A DNA stretch of 64,000 bases from Chitinibacter bivalviorum (lineage in GTDB: Bacteria; Pseudomonadota; Gammaproteobacteria; Burkholderiales; Chitinibacteraceae), in contig NZ_CP058627.1 of NCBI RefSeq assembly GCF_013403565.1, positions 1,984,001 to 2,048,000 of the forward strand, read 5' to 3'. Position numbers and translations under genes: made by a program. The notes below the pieces were generated by a model. The model was not told where the DNA came from. It did no database searches and was given only the letters and a program-made list of their open reading frames with translations. Positions 7,264-17,849 of the stretch are shown here, piece by piece. Each line of letters starts with the position of its first letter. Position 1 is the stretch's first letter.

Positions 7264-9672
7264 CTAATGACGAAGTAGATTAATACTATCGTGATGTTCA
7301 GCTGGCGCTTGGATCGGCAGCTTCAAAATAAATAGCGCCCCCCCTTGCGGAGCATCGAGCAACTCCAATACCCCGCCTAAAGTGCCATTGACCAGCGAGT
7401 AAACCAAATACAAACCCAAGCCACTGCCGCCCTGACCAAAACGCGTGGTAAAAAAGGGTTCGAACACCCTTTTCTTAATGTGATTGGGTATGCCTGCTCC
7501 ATGGTCTTGATAACGCAATTCAATGTGAGATGCATTGAGCTGGCTGGCGGATATTTCAATCAAACCCTCATCTTCTTGCTGATAGCCGTGGACCAGCGTA
7601 TTGGTGATGAAATTACCAATCACTTGCTCGAGTGAGCCCGGATAGCTATTGAGTTCCAACGCAGCGGGCACCTGATTGATGATCTGGACTTTGCGATTTT
7701 TTAGGCTAATCGACATCGTCGATATCGTTTCTTCAATAATTTGGTGCAGATTAAACACCCTTTGCATGCTAGAGGTTTTATCCACTGCAACTTGTTTTAA
7801 ATTGGAAATCAAATTACTGGCGCGCCGCGCATTACGCTCGACCAGCTCCGCAATCATGCTGGAGTCTTCAAGGTACTTCAGCAGCAATGTTTTTTTGACT
7901 AGCCCTTGATTGATCTGATCGAGTAATTCTTGATTCTTAGCCAGTAGCGTCGTGGCGGCGGTTAAGGTGTTGCCCAGCGGCGTATTGAGCTCGTGGGCGA
8001 AACCTGCCACCAAATTCCCCAAAGAAGCGAGTTTTTCCGTCTCTACCAGATGCGCCATTGCCTTTTGTAATTCATTGGTTCGCTCCAGCACTCGGGCTTC
8101 CAGCTCAACGTTATTTTGCTGTAGTTGCGCATTGAGCCGGGCAATGTCCATTTGAAAATGGTGGCGTTCGATATTTGCCAAGGCCCGAGTACCAATAATC
8201 GCCAGTTGATTGGCGCTTTGTACTTCATCTGCAGTCCAATTTTTGAGCTGATTGATTTGCTCAATCATCAATACGCCAAAAAGTCGAGTATTCAGCCGCA
8301 ATGGCAGCAACACAACCGAGACAATTTGCGCAGGTCGAAAGAGCTGATCATAGATATTCCAAGTGCGCTGATGGTGCTGTGCATTATGGGCTACCGTGCT
8401 CTCGCCCTGCTGTAAAGAGACGGTTAATTGCACCCCAAAATCTTGCTTATCAGGTACATTTGATCGAGGGGTATTGGCATGTACTCTATAAAATAATTGC
8501 TCTTCCTGCATATACTGCCAATAACTCGCACTCGCTCCCTTAATGGCCAAAGCAGCGTTGTCACACAGCAAATGTGCCAACTCATTTAAATCACAAGATT
8601 CAAGCTTGGGATTATTCGCCAGCTCCAATAACACCCGGCCAGGGCTAGGCCGCACACCCGCAAGGTCTTCCAGCTCGACCAATTGATGTTGCTGGGCATC
8701 GGGTCTGATTTTTTCCCGCAGCCCCATAGCGGCTCGATACGCCCGAAAGGCCAAAATTGCGTTGTTATCTCGCTCGGCCAACTCTGCTTGTAGAAACAGT
8801 AGCCGCATCTCAATGTGCGTTGAACCTGAGGCATGCGCAAAATCCAGCCCTTTTTGTACTTCCATCAAAGCTTCATCGAGACCCGATTGCGCCGCATAAA
8901 TTCGCGCCCTAAGTCCATGGATATTGGCCAAGGCCCACATATGGTGCGACTGAGTACAAATGGTTTCGGCTTCGCGCAAATGGGCCAAGGCCAATTCAAG
9001 CTGATCTTGAGCCAAATCGACTTCGGCAATCCGAAATAGAGTTTCACCAATATCATCAAGATGATTGAGCTGCCGAGCTATGTCGATCGCTTCTTGATAG
9101 GCGTGCAAAGCCTGATCGTATTCATGGTTATGAAACAGATCGACCCCGAGATTGAGCAGGATATTGAACAATAAGATAGTGTCATTGAGCGGCCGGGCGC
9201 GCTGTTCCGCCTGCCTTAATAAGACCACCGCCGTCGAATGGCTATCCAATGCATGATAAATCTGAGCAATACCAACCTTGGCCCAGATCCAGCTAATTTG
9301 ATCCTCCGCCAATTCGGCCACTTCAAGGCAATGCGCCCAAGCCTGCATGGCACGACCATATTCGGCGCGGGTATAGACGGCACGACCGATCACATTAAGT
9401 AGCCGCGCTTCATCGGCAAACAGGTGATAGCTTTGGGAAAGTTGCAAAGCTTCGTACAGCGTATTGATACTTTCATCAGGATAGCCATGCTGATCCATCA
9501 CCAAACCATACTGCAGCGCAATGGCAATAAATGCCGCGTCATCATGTTGCGCCCTAGCCAGCGCCAAACCGGCCTCGCAATAATTGAATGCCTCATAACG
9601 ATCGACATTGGCGATTTTAACGATTTTATCCACCGTTTCTTGAAGCGGTGCAGAAATCGGCGGCAAACTCAT
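7264..9672 (-). CDS. Cytosolic TPR-GAF sensor histidine kinase
   Basis: An 802-residue protein with no membrane segment. Order: TPR-like helical repeats (about residues 15-320, for example DEALMEVQKGLDFAHASGS), a GAF domain (about 340-495), a coiled coil (NVELEARVLERTNELQKAM), a HisKA dimerisation domain with phospho-accepting His in GFAHELNTPLGN, and a C-terminal HATPase domain with a G-box GQGGSGLGLYLVYSLV. No receiver domain and no response-regulator gene is adjacent, so it is an orphan kinase whose partner must be elsewhere. TPR plus GAF suggests sensing through protein contacts or a small ligand in the cytoplasm. The start ATG gives MSLPPISAPLQE. Confidence 0.85.
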   Translation of the reverse strand: MSLPPISAPLQETVDKIVKIANVDRYEAFNYCEAGLALARAQHDDAAFIAIALQYGLVMDQHGYPDESINTLYEALQLSQSYHLFADEARLLNVIGRAVYTRAEYGRAMQAWAHCLEVAELAEDQISWIWAKVGIAQIYHALDSHSTAVVLLRQAEQRARPLNDTILLFNILLNLGVDLFHNHEYDQALHAYQEAIDIARQLNHLDDIGETLFRIAEVDLAQDQLELALAHLREAETICTQSHHMWALANIHGLRARIYAAQSGLDEALMEVQKGLDFAHASGSTHIEMRLLFLQAELAERDNNAILAFRAYRAAMGLREKIRPDAQQHQLVELEDLAGVRPSPGRVLLELANNPKLESCDLNELAHLLCDNAALAIKGASASYWQYMQEEQLFYRVHANTPRSNVPDKQDFGVQLTVSLQQGESTVAHNAQHHQRTWNIYDQLFRPAQIVSVVLLPLRLNTRLFGVLMIEQINQLKNWTADEVQSANQLAIIGTRALANIERHHFQMDIARLNAQLQQNNVELEARVLERTNELQKAMAHLVETEKLASLGNLVAGFAHELNTPLGNTLTAATTLLAKNQELLDQINQGLVKKTLLLKYLEDSSMIAELVERNARRASNLISNLKQVAVDKTSSMQRVFNLHQIIEETISTMSISLKNRKVQIINQVPAALELNSYPGSLEQVIGNFITNTLVHGYQQEDEGLIEISASQLNASHIELRYQDHGAGIPNHIKKRVFEPFFTTRFGQGGSGLGLYLVYSLVNGTLGGVLELLDAPQGGALFILKLPIQAPAEHHDSINLLRH

Positions 9673-9806
9673 GCAATAGTGCTCCCTAGCTGATTGATTG
9701 CACTATAGTTCGCAAGTTTACCAGCCACCAAGATTAAGCACGGTCAGCAAAGAGTAGCCCTCACCAACCTTGGGGTATATCGATATATTATTGGCCTAAA
9801 AAAGCA

Positions 9807-9840
9807 AAAAAAGGCATACCCACCAAGGTATGCCTTTTTT
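9807..9840 (-). terminator. Bidirectional intrinsic terminator behind argJ
   Basis: Stem AAAGGCATACC / GGTATGCCTTT with loop CACCA; A run on the left and T run on the right, so it can act on either strand. Its position 20 bp past the argJ stop makes argJ the main user. Confidence 0.8.
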
Positions 9841-9859
9841 ATTTGTTCAAACAATCCAA

Positions 9860-11101
9860 TTAGCTGCGATATTCGGCGTTGATTTTCACATAGTCATAGG
9901 AGAAATCGCAGCTCCATACCGTCGCCTTGTGCTCACCGCGATTTAGTTTGATATTAATCGCGATTTCAGCCTTATTCATCACCGCCTGACCTTGCTCTTC
10001 GCGGTACTCTGGATTGCGGCCACCGTTGATGGCAACCAGCACATCGTCCAGACGCACTTCGATATTATCTACGTCCAAATCATTGATACCGGCGTAGCCA
10101 ATCGCCGCCAAGATGCGACCTAAGTTAGGGTCAGACGCAAAAAACGCAGTTTTCACCAAAGGCGAGCGGCCAATCGCATAGCCGACGGCTTTACATTCGT
10201 CGTAGCTCGCGCCGCCTTCCACATTGATGGTGATAAATTTAGTCGCGCCTTCGCCGTCGCGCACAATCGCTTGCGCCAGAAATTGCGATACTTGCAGCAC
10301 CGCGCCTTGCAGCGCAGCAAAGTCGGCGCTGTTGGCATCAACGATTTCATCGTTACCCGCTAGGCCAGTGGCAATCAAGATAAAGCTGTCGTTGGTGCTG
10401 GTATCGCCATCCACGGTAATGCTGTTGAACGAGTGATCAGCGGCATATTTGAGCATTTGCTGCAGCAAAGGCTGGCTAATCGCCGCGTCGGTCGCCACAT
10501 AGCCCAACATCGTCGCCATATTCGGGTGAATCATGCCCGAGCCTTTGGCGATACCGGTTACCGTCACCGTTTTGCCGCCAATTTGGATTTGCGTGCTTGA
10601 TGCTTTAGGCACGATATCGGTCGTCATAATGCTGCTGGCTGCTTCGGCCCAATTAGTTGCCGAGAAATCAGCTTTAGCCGCTGGCAAAGCACCGATAATT
10701 TTATCGGCTGGCAGTGGCTCTAAAATCACCCCCGTAGAGAACGGCAGCACTTGATTGCTGGCAATGCCCAATTGCTCCGCGGTAGCGGCGCAAATCGCTT
10801 GCGCGCGTTGCATGCCATCCACGCCAGTACCCGCATTTGCATTGCCAGTATTGATCACTAGCGCACGGATTGATTGGCCTGTAGACAGATACTCCTGAAG
10901 ATTGTTTTGGCAAAGCCGCACGGGCGCTGCGCAAAAGCGGTTCAGCGTAAATACACCCGCCACACGAGCACCTGGGGCAATGCGAAACAGGGTCGTGTCC
11001 TTGCGCCCTACTTTTTTGATACCCGCCGAAGCAATCCCAATTTCAACGCCGGCAATCGGCAACAAGGCAGCAGGGTCAAGCGGGGCGATATTTACAGGCA
11101 T
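9860..11101 (-). CDS. argJ: Bifunctional glutamate N-acetyltransferase / ornithine acetyltransferase
   Basis: ArgJ transfers acetyl groups from N-acetylornithine to glutamate (and can use acetyl-CoA in bifunctional forms), recycling the acetyl group in arginine synthesis. The 413-residue product keeps the self-cleavage site [16 protein letters not shown], where Thr197 becomes the N-terminal nucleophile of the beta chain. Also typical are NTGNANAGTG and [16 protein letters not shown]. The frame extends upstream to 11287, but the ATG at 11101 gives the usual start ([20 protein letters not shown]). It is a single gene, divergent from the NSS transporter. Whether it is mono- or bifunctional cannot be read from sequence alone. 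Confidence 0.95.
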   Translation of the reverse strand: MPVNIAPLDPAALLPIAGVEIGIASAGIKKVGRKDTTLFRIAPGARVAGVFTLNRFCAAPVRLCQNNLQEYLSTGQSIRALVINTGNANAGTGVDGMQRAQAICAATAEQLGIASNQVLPFSTGVILEPLPADKIIGALPAAKADFSATNWAEAASSIMTTDIVPKASSTQIQIGGKTVTVTGIAKGSGMIHPNMATMLGYVATDAAISQPLLQQMLKYAADHSFNSITVDGDTSTNDSFILIATGLAGNDEIVDANSADFAALQGAVLQVSQFLAQAIVRDGEGATKFITINVEGGASYDECKAVGYAIGRSPLVKTAFFASDPNLGRILAAIGYAGINDLDVDNIEVRLDDVLVAINGGRNPEYREEQGQAVMNKAEIAINIKLNRGEHKATVWSCDFSYDYVKINAEYRS

Positions 11102-11323
11102 GATGGCTCCAAACAAGGGCTGAAAAAGCGGTAAAAACGCATTGTAGCGTAAGCACGATGACGATTTAAGCGTGATTAAAGAAAACACAATGTTTGCGCT
11201 AGCGCACAAGCGCTGCAACTTGCTGGCGTATTGGCGAGATTCCCCCAAAAAATGGTAATTGTTACGCGCGAGCAATGCTGTGGTCATGGCAAACTACTTG
11301 CCAAATAACTCAGGAAAATCAAT

Positions 11324-12643
11324 ATGTCGCGCGCAAACTGGGGCTCAAAACTGGGCTTTGTCTTGGCCACGGCGGGCTCGGCCGTCGGGCTGGGGGCTAT
11401 TTGGAAATTCCCCTATATGGCGGGTAAAAATGGCGGAGGCGCATTTTTGCTGGTGTATCTGGCCTGCGTGTTTACCGTTGGGATCGGTATGCTTTTGGCT
11501 GAAATGCTCATTGGTCGTGCGGCACAAAAATCGGCAACGACGGCATTTCGCAATCTCAAAGGCGGGCTTTGGCCTTGGGCTGGGCGACTTTCGGTGTTGT
11601 GCTCCTTTGTGATTTTGTCGTTTTACTCGGTCGTCGGTGGCTGGACCTTTGCTTACCTGTACCAATCGATCACAGGGGCCGCGATCACGAGCAATATTGG
11701 CGAGCTCAATACGCTATTTGAGCAGTTCATTGCCAACCCGATGCTCGCCGTGATGTACACCGCGATGTTTTTGGGTGTGACCATGTGGGTTGTGTTGCGC
11801 GGCGTTGAAAAAGGCATAGAGCGTTGGAGCAAGGTGCTTATGCCACTGCTGTTTACGCTGATGCTGTTGCTGATTGGGCGCTCGCTGACGCTACCTGGCG
11901 CAATGGACGGCGTTAGTTATTTTTTCACGCCCAATTTCTCGCAAATCAATGCCTCGATGGTGCTCGATGCGATGGGCTTGGCGATGTTTTCGCTGTCGGT
12001 CGGTTGCGGCTTGTTGATTGCCTATGGCTCCTATGTCGCGCCCGACACCAATCTGGGTAAAACCTCATTGTGGATTACCTTGCTGGCCACTTTGGCGTGC
12101 ATTTTTGCGGGGCTGTTAGTTTTGCCTGCGGTCTTTGCATTTCATGTTGATCCCGCTGCCGGCCCAGGGCTGACCTTTATTACCATGCCCGCTATTTTTG
12201 CCCAAATGCCATTTGGCCAATTATTTGCAATAGCCTTCTTTTTATTACTGATTTTTGCGGCGCTAACGTCTTCAGTTTCAATCTTGGAGCCGATTGTCGC
12301 GTTTCTGATGGATGAATTTGGCTTGGCGCGCAAACAAGCCACGTGGACTGCGGGCTTGAGTGTATTTACCTTTAGTATTCCTGCCGCACTGTCATTTGGC
12401 GTACTCAAAGACTTTCTGATTGCGGGTAAAAATCCATTCGATTTGATGGATTATGCCGCCAGCAATTTAATGCTCCCTGCAGGGGGCTTATTATCCGCGC
12501 TGTTTATTGGCTGGGCGATTTGGCCGCGGATTACTCAGGATTTGCGTCAGGAAGGCTCTGAACGCATTTTGCCGGTATTTCGCATCGTATGCGCTTGGGT
12601 GTCTCCAGCCGTGATTGGCGCCATCTGGTGGCACAGCCTGTAA
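11324..12643 (+). CDS. Sodium-dependent transporter, NSS (SNF) family
   Basis: A 439-residue inner-membrane protein, about eleven membrane segments. The first helix has the family signature for Na+ and substrate binding (GFVLATAGSAVGLGAIWKFPY), followed by KNGGGAFLLVYL. Bacterial members (LeuT, MhsT, TnaT) take up amino acids with Na+; the 11-helix length is like MhsT. Substrate cannot be predicted safely, though hydrophobic amino acids are usual. Start ATG has CAGGAAA upstream. It reads away from argJ and is followed 56 bp later by trmO. Confidence 0.9.
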   Translation: MSRANWGSKLGFVLATAGSAVGLGAIWKFPYMAGKNGGGAFLLVYLACVFTVGIGMLLAEMLIGRAAQKSATTAFRNLKGGLWPWAGRLSVLCSFVILSFYSVVGGWTFAYLYQSITGAAITSNIGELNTLFEQFIANPMLAVMYTAMFLGVTMWVVLRGVEKGIERWSKVLMPLLFTLMLLLIGRSLTLPGAMDGVSYFFTPNFSQINASMVLDAMGLAMFSLSVGCGLLIAYGSYVAPDTNLGKTSLWITLLATLACIFAGLLVLPAVFAFHVDPAAGPGLTFITMPAIFAQMPFGQLFAIAFFLLLIFAALTSSVSILEPIVAFLMDEFGLARKQATWTAGLSVFTFSIPAALSFGVLKDFLIAGKNPFDLMDYAASNLMLPAGGLLSALFIGWAIWPRITQDLRQEGSERILPVFRIVCAWVSPAVIGAIWWHSL

Positions 12644-12699
12644 CAAATACAGCCCAATCGGCGCTATAACATTTGGCGCAGATTGGGCACAATGGGCGC

Positions 12700-13416
12700 G
12701 TGACTACAAATCCCTACTCCATTGAGCCAATTGGCTATATCGCGACGCCGTTTGCCGATAAATTTGGCATCCCGCGCCAACCGCAACTCGCTCCGCACGC
12801 CATTGGGACGCTTAAACTTGTCGCGCCCTATAATCGCGCAGAGTGCGTCCGCGGCTTGAGCGAGTTTTCTCACGTCTGGCTACAATTTGTGTTTCATGAA
12901 GTGGCTGGGCAATGGTCACCGACCGTGCGCCCTCCTCGTCTTGGCGGCAATGCCAAAGTCGGGGTCTTTGCCAGCCGCAGCCCGTTTCGCCCCAATTCTT
13001 TGGGCTTATCCTTGGTGCGCTTACTCAAGGTTGAGGTCAATCATGGCGTTGAGCTGACATTGGGCGGGGTCGATTTAGTTGATGGCACGCCGATCATCGA
13101 CATCAAGCCCTATCTGCCTTTTGTTGAAAGCCAGCCCGAGGCAAAATCTGGCTTTGTCGCTGGCGCGCCAGCGCAATTGCAGGTGCAATTTAGCCCGCTG
13201 GCGCTGGCGCAAATTGCGCAGAGTGAGCTGCCCAATTTGCAGCCCTTGATTACAGAAGTGCTGGCCCAAGACCCGCGCCCCGCCTATGCGGATGATGCGC
13301 AACGAATTTATGGTATTCGGCTCTATCACTATGACGTTAAATGGCGTTGTGATGGCCAAATCGCTTGGGTCGAAGCGCTAGAGACGCTCGCCAACGACAC
13401 ATTTCACAAGGAATAA
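12700..13416 (+). CDS. trmO: tRNA (adenine37-N6)-methyltransferase TrmO (TsaA/YaeB family)
   Basis: TrmO methylates the threonylcarbamoyl-adenosine at position 37 of tRNA-Thr(GGU) with S-adenosylmethionine. The product (~238 residues) shows the YaeB/TsaA beta-barrel signature: IGYIATPFADKFGIPRQP, FSHVWLQFVFHE, and the conserved VGVFASRSPFRPNSLGLS. A C-terminal part ending DVKWRC is also typical. I chose GTG at 12700 because it gives a start close to the E. coli protein; an in-frame TTG at 12673 adds nine residues that do not resemble the family. It is followed by a patatin gene three bases later, so the two are likely co-transcribed. Confidence 0.87.
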   Translation: MTTNPYSIEPIGYIATPFADKFGIPRQPQLAPHAIGTLKLVAPYNRAECVRGLSEFSHVWLQFVFHEVAGQWSPTVRPPRLGGNAKVGVFASRSPFRPNSLGLSLVRLLKVEVNHGVELTLGGVDLVDGTPIIDIKPYLPFVESQPEAKSGFVAGAPAQLQVQFSPLALAQIAQSELPNLQPLITEVLAQDPRPAYADDAQRIYGIRLYHYDVKWRCDGQIAWVEALETLANDTFHKE

Positions 13417-13419
13417 AAC

Positions 13420-14328
13420 ATGGTTTTCCCCCGCTTTATTCAATTTCCGGCGCTGATTGCCGGCGCAGTGTTACTCGCCGCATGCAGTACAACTGGCACT
13501 TCAAAAATCAGCCCTAGCCCCGAACCCACCATCAAACCAATTGTGCCAGCGCGAATTGGCTTGGCACTGGGTGGAGGTGCGGCCAAAGGCTTTGCCCATA
13601 TTGGCGTGATTAAAATGCTCGAAGCCAATGGCATCAAAATCGATATTGTCAGCGGCACCAGTGCAGGTAGCGTGGTGGGTAGTCTGTACGCCAGCGGCAT
13701 GGACGCATTTGCCCTGCAAGAAAAAGCCGTAGCGCTCGATGAAAGCCAGATCCGCGATGTCAATTTGATTGGCGGCGGTCTGGTCAAAGGCCAAAAACTA
13801 CAAGACTACGTCAATCAGCAAATCGGCAATCGCCCATTTGAAAAGCTCGCCAAACCTTTCGCCGCAGTCGCCACCGATCTGGATAATGGCAATCGCACGG
13901 TGTTTAATCGCGGTAATGTCGGTCAAGCTGTTCGCGCGTCGAGCAGTATTCCCGGCATTTTCTCCCCCGCCATCATCGCAGGTCATAAATATGTCGATGG
14001 CGGCGTGGTGAGCCCAGTGCCCGTGGATGCGGCGCGCGAAATGGGCGCTAATTTTGTGATTGCAGTCGATATATCAGCCAAAGCCAATGGCAAATCATCG
14101 ACCAGCACGCTGGGTATGATGAATCAAGCGATTGTCATCATGGGGCAGAAATTGGGCGAGCAAGAATTAGCGCGCGCCGATGTCGTGATTACGCCCAAAG
14201 TCGGCAAAATTGGCGCGGCTGATTTTGACCAGAAAAACGTCGCCATTTTGGAAGGCGAAAAAGCAGCGCTGGCCGCCTTGCCGCTGATTCGCAAAAAACT
14301 CAATGAACGCTACGCAGCCAATAGATAG
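13420..14328 (+). CDS. Patatin-like phospholipase, lipoprotein
   Basis: A 302-residue protein with a lipoprotein signal peptide and lipobox LAAC (Cys near residue 22), followed by a patatin domain. Active-site elements are visible: the oxyanion loop [16 protein letters not shown], nucleophile GTSAGS, and the catalytic Asp in [10 protein letters not shown]. Size and order match the RssA/YchK-type bacterial patatins. It is expected to be anchored in the outer or inner membrane and to cleave acyl esters; the native lipid is unknown. It follows trmO by three bases and precedes the YaiI-type gene by five, suggesting one operon. Confidence 0.88.
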   Translation: MVFPRFIQFPALIAGAVLLAACSTTGTSKISPSPEPTIKPIVPARIGLALGGGAAKGFAHIGVIKMLEANGIKIDIVSGTSAGSVVGSLYASGMDAFALQEKAVALDESQIRDVNLIGGGLVKGQKLQDYVNQQIGNRPFEKLAKPFAAVATDLDNGNRTVFNRGNVGQAVRASSSIPGIFSPAIIAGHKYVDGGVVSPVPVDAAREMGANFVIAVDISAKANGKSSTSTLGMMNQAIVIMGQKLGEQELARADVVITPKVGKIGAADFDQKNVAILEGEKAALAALPLIRKKLNERYAANR

Positions 14329-14333
14329 GGTAT

Positions 14334-14831
14334 ATGCCAGAAGATCAATCAGATAATAAACTTGAGAGCAATACCCGCAGACCCCATATCTGGGTCGATG
14401 CGGATGCCTGCCCTGTAGTCATTAAGGAAATCCTGTTTCGCGCGGCAGAGCGCCTAGCCCTGCCGACCGTCTTGGTCGCCAACCAATTACTGCGCGTACC
14501 ACCGTCCAAAGTGATCCGCGCGGTGCAAGTAGCACATGGTTTTGACGAAGCCGATCATTGGATTGTCGAGCAAGCTTTGCCCGGTGACTTGGTGATTACC
14601 GCCGATATCCCGCTGGCGGCACGAACGGTAGAAAAAGGTGTTGCGGCGCTGAACCCGCGTGGTGAATTTTACAGCGCCGAAAATATCCGCGAACGCCTAA
14701 ATATGCGCGATTTTATGGAAGAGCTGCGCAGCAGCGGCCTGCAATCAGGTGGCCCTGCACCGTTTAGCCAAGCCGATCGGCAAGCATTTGGTAAATCGCT
14801 CGATCGCTTTTTAGCCAAAATTAAAAAATGA
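14334..14831 (+). CDS. YaiI/YqxD family protein (UPF0178, DUF188)
   Basis: 165 residues. The signature [20 protein letters not shown] near residue 20 and later [16 protein letters not shown] identify the family, which has a PIN/NYN-like nuclease fold; no enzymatic activity is established. The start ATG gives [13 protein letters not shown], a slightly longer N-terminus than usual. It is the last gene of a probable trmO-patatin-yaiI unit. It ends 16 bp before the convergent ATPase pseudogene. Confidence 0.85.
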   Translation: MPEDQSDNKLESNTRRPHIWVDADACPVVIKEILFRAAERLALPTVLVANQLLRVPPSKVIRAVQVAHGFDEADHWIVEQALPGDLVITADIPLAARTVEKGVAALNPRGEFYSAENIRERLNMRDFMEELRSSGLQSGGPAPFSQADRQAFGKSLDRFLAKIKK

Positions 14832-16205
14832 CTCGACTCAATTTCGCCTAGGTACAGGCCCGGTAAACCTCAAGCAGCGATACCTTGCCTTCCTTGGCCA
14901 AATCATTGCCATAGCGCAGCATGGATTTCATCCCTGCGCTACTAGCCAATTTGAAAAGCTGGTATTCGGTAAGCGTATTTGAAAAGTGCTCCCGCAGCGT
15001 GGCATCGGGCTCGAGCAATTCGTACACCGCTAATCGTCCTTTGTAGCCGTGCATATCGCATTGTTTACAGCCCTTGCCTACCCGATATGGGCTGGCATCT
15101 TTCAAACCTAATTTATGTTGCACCAGCTCGGAAATCACTTCGGCTTGCAAGCAATGCGGGCAATTGTGTTTGACCAGCCGTTGCGCCAGCACGCCCAGCA
15201 AAGCCGATTTTAATAACTGCGGCGAAATCCCTAATTCCAGCAAGCGTGGCACCACCCCACAGGCGGAGGTGGTGTGCAAAGTGCTAAGCACCAAATGCCC
15301 TGTCAATGCGGCCTCAAACGCCAGCAGAGCGGTTTCAGCATCGCGGATTTCGCCGATCATAATAATATCGGGGTCTTGCCGCAGTACGTGGCGCAAAGTC
15401 TGAGGAAACCCAAAGCCTTGCGACGCCAAAAGCTGGATTTGCACCATCTGCGGCTGATGAAACTCGATCGGGTCTTCAATCGTGACGATATTGATCCCCT
15501 CACGCACAATGGCCTGCAGCATCGCGTACAGCGTCGTGCTTTTGCCCGAGCCAGTCGGCCCCGTCACCAAAATCAAGCCACTTTCTTTGCGTATCATCTC
15601 CTTAATGCGCAGCAGATCATTGCCGCTATAGCCAATTTCCTCGAGCGAACGTAATGATTTAATGCCGTTCAAAATCCGGATCACGACATTCTCGCCAAAA
15701 GGCGTCGGCATAATCGAGACCCGCAAATCGACATCCTGATTATTGATATGCAGCAAGATACGTCCGTCCTGCGGCAAACGATGTTCGGCAATATTCATCG
15801 ACGCCAAAATCTTGATCCGGCTCACCAGCGCGGCGTGCAGATGCTTTTCAATCGAGCGCGCAGGATGCAGCTCGCCATCGATACGAAATGCCAGCCGTAA
15901 TTCAGTTTCACCGGGGCGCAAATGAATATCCGACGCCCCCATCGTAACGGCTTCGGAAATAAACGAATTCACCAGTTTCACAATGGGTTTTTGCTTGGCC
16001 AAAAATTCGGCTTCTTGCCAGATTCGGGCATCGTTATTCACGGGCACCCGCTCCGTGCGGCGGCTTTCTTCCTCAATTTGCTCGGTAATCAGGTCATAAA
16101 ACTGACGAATTCGCAGCTCGATCTGACTATGCTCAGCCAGAACGATCATCACATTTTTCTGTAAATGAAATCGCAATTCGTCATACACCAATTGCGTCGG
16201 TAAAT

Positions 16206-16209
16206 GATC
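16206..16209. repeat. Target-site duplication, left copy (GATC)
   Basis: GATC directly outside the left terminal inverted repeat; matches the right copy at 17846-17849. Confidence 0.85.
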
Positions 16210-16225
16210 CAGGCTGTGTAAAAAC
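16210..16225 (+). repeat. IS terminal inverted repeat, left
   Basis: CAGGCTGTGTAAAAAC, perfect complement of the right-end repeat. Confidence 0.92.
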
Positions 16226-16339
16226 GCTACGCCCTACGTGGGTTATTTTGCCTAACCAATTTGAATCACGCGCGTGTTGCTTGAAGTAAACGTAAAACTT
16301 CATGAATAACACCACTAAAAACAGCAATTAAAAGGCCTT

Positions 16340-17776
16340 TCAGCCCTTCATTGCCACCAACATTGCTTGATTTCCCATTATGTTCATAACTCGCTTCATG
16401 TTATACGCGAGTATATGCAAACTCATCTCTGTACTGACGTGCTTCAAGGTCTTCATTAGGAAATGCGTTGCCCCCATCCAGGCTTTTAGCGTCCCAAAGG
16501 GATGTTCAACGGTCTGCCGTCGAACACGCATTGCATCTGGTTGCAATTCCAATCGCTGCTGCGCTTTTTCCAGTACGGCCTCATGCTCCCAGCGACTCAC
16601 GCGCCGGTAATCACTCGGTGTACATCTGGTCTTGAGCGGGCAACGTGGGCAGTCAGAACTCCAATACCGGCTCATATAGCGCCCAGCTTCCAAGCTCACA
16701 AAACGATGAATTAGTCGGCTATTGCCTGGGCAGACATATTCATCACGAGCTGGGTCATAGTGGAATTCATCTTTGCCAAAGCGCCCATCTGCTTTAGCAC
16801 CTGAGGTTTGCGGTTTCGGCACCAAAACCGTAATGCCCGCCTGTTCACACGCCAGTATTTCATCACCGTTGTAATAACCTCGGTCTACGACCACCTCTAT
16901 TGTTTCTTGTGCGAGGACTGCTTTGGCTTGTTGGGCCATATTGGCCAGCTGCGTACGGTCATGCCCTTGATTGGTGACCTGATGCGCAATAATTAAATGG
17001 TGCTTGGCATCGACAACGGTTTGCACGTTATAACCCACAACACCACTGCCACGGCCGCTGGTCGCCATGGAACGGGCATCTGGGTCGGTGAGTGAAATCT
17101 GTTTGTCTGGCGTCTTGGCGAGTTGAGCCTCGACCTCATCCAGGCGGGCCATCTGCGACTTCAGTCGCGCCAACTTGTCCTGCAAGCGAGCGACCTTGGC
17201 TTCTGCAATATCGGGCTGTTGCCGGTCTGCAATTTCCATCTCCCGCAGGTAACTTGCAATGTTCGCTTCGATTTGCTCCCGTTGCTTCGCGAGTTTGTTG
17301 CTGGTGTAGTTGCGGTCGCGATGATTAACGGCTTTGAACTTGCTGCCATCAATTGCCACAATGGCGTTGCTAAATAAACTGAGTTGCCGACATAACTGGA
17401 CAAACTGCCCGCAAACCTTGCAAATCGCTGGCCCATTATCTTTGCGGAAATTGGCGATGGTTTTAAAGTCGGGCATTAAGCGACCGGTGAGCCAAATCAG
17501 CTCTAGATTCCGGTGGGCTTCACGTTCCAAGCGACGGCTAGATTGGATTCTGTTGAGGTAACCGTAGATATACAGCTTGAGCATCGTGCTGGGATGGTAG
17601 GCTGGGCGGCCAGTGGCTTCTGGCTCAACCCCATCGAAACCGAGTGCCTTTAAATCTAGGTATTCAACGAACTGGTCAACGACCCGGACGGGGTTGTCCG
17701 CGCTGATATAATCTTCCAAGCATTCAGGCAGCAGCAATGTTTGGGTTCTGCTTTCACCTACAATGAATCTGGGCAT
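16340..17776 (-). CDS. IS1182-family transposase (DDE)
   Basis: 478 residues from the ATG at 17776, which has AAGGATGA upstream; a TTG at 17803 in frame would add nine. The N-terminal DUF772-type domain (RVVDQFVEYLDL, PAYHPSTMLKLYIYGYLN) is followed by a DDE catalytic domain: first Asp in VAIDGSKFKAVNHRD, second in VVDRGYYNGDEI, Glu in RRQTVEHPFGTLKAW. A cysteine cluster (CPRCPLKTRC) lies between the second Asp and the Glu, as usual for IS1182 members. The protein is full length. A TATAAT match at 17806-17811 on the minus strand could be the -10 of its promoter. Confidence 0.93.
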   Translation of the reverse strand: MPRFIVGESRTQTLLLPECLEDYISADNPVRVVDQFVEYLDLKALGFDGVEPEATGRPAYHPSTMLKLYIYGYLNRIQSSRRLEREAHRNLELIWLTGRLMPDFKTIANFRKDNGPAICKVCGQFVQLCRQLSLFSNAIVAIDGSKFKAVNHRDRNYTSNKLAKQREQIEANIASYLREMEIADRQQPDIAEAKVARLQDKLARLKSQMARLDEVEAQLAKTPDKQISLTDPDARSMATSGRGSGVVGYNVQTVVDAKHHLIIAHQVTNQGHDRTQLANMAQQAKAVLAQETIEVVVDRGYYNGDEILACEQAGITVLVPKPQTSGAKADGRFGKDEFHYDPARDEYVCPGNSRLIHRFVSLEAGRYMSRYWSSDCPRCPLKTRCTPSDYRRVSRWEHEAVLEKAQQRLELQPDAMRVRRQTVEHPFGTLKAWMGATHFLMKTLKHVSTEMSLHILAYNMKRVMNIMGNQAMLVAMKG

Positions 17777-17829
17777 AGAATCATCCTTGGCGGAGAGTTC
17801 CAAGAATTATACCGGTCGAGTGTTTATGT

Positions 17830-17845
17830 GTTTTTACACAGCCTG
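17830..17845 (-). repeat. IS terminal inverted repeat, right
   Basis: Perfect complement of the left repeat; followed by GATC. Confidence 0.92.
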
Positions 17846-17849
17846 GATC
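17846..17849. repeat. Target-site duplication, right copy (GATC)
   Basis: Second copy of the 4-bp target. The restored gene sequence needs only one copy to stay in frame. Confidence 0.85.

Larger units (their letters stand above)
16210..17845 (-). mobile_element. IS1182-family insertion sequence, complete, 1636 bp
   Basis: Bounded by perfect 16-bp inverted repeats CAGGCTGTGTAAAAAC (16210-16225) and its complement (17830-17845), flanked by GATC at both ends (16206-16209 and 17846-17849). It contains one transposase gene reading leftward and about 115 bp of non-coding left end. Nothing in it is truncated, so it may still be mobile. It lies inside the GspE/PilB-type ATPase gene. Confidence 0.92.
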
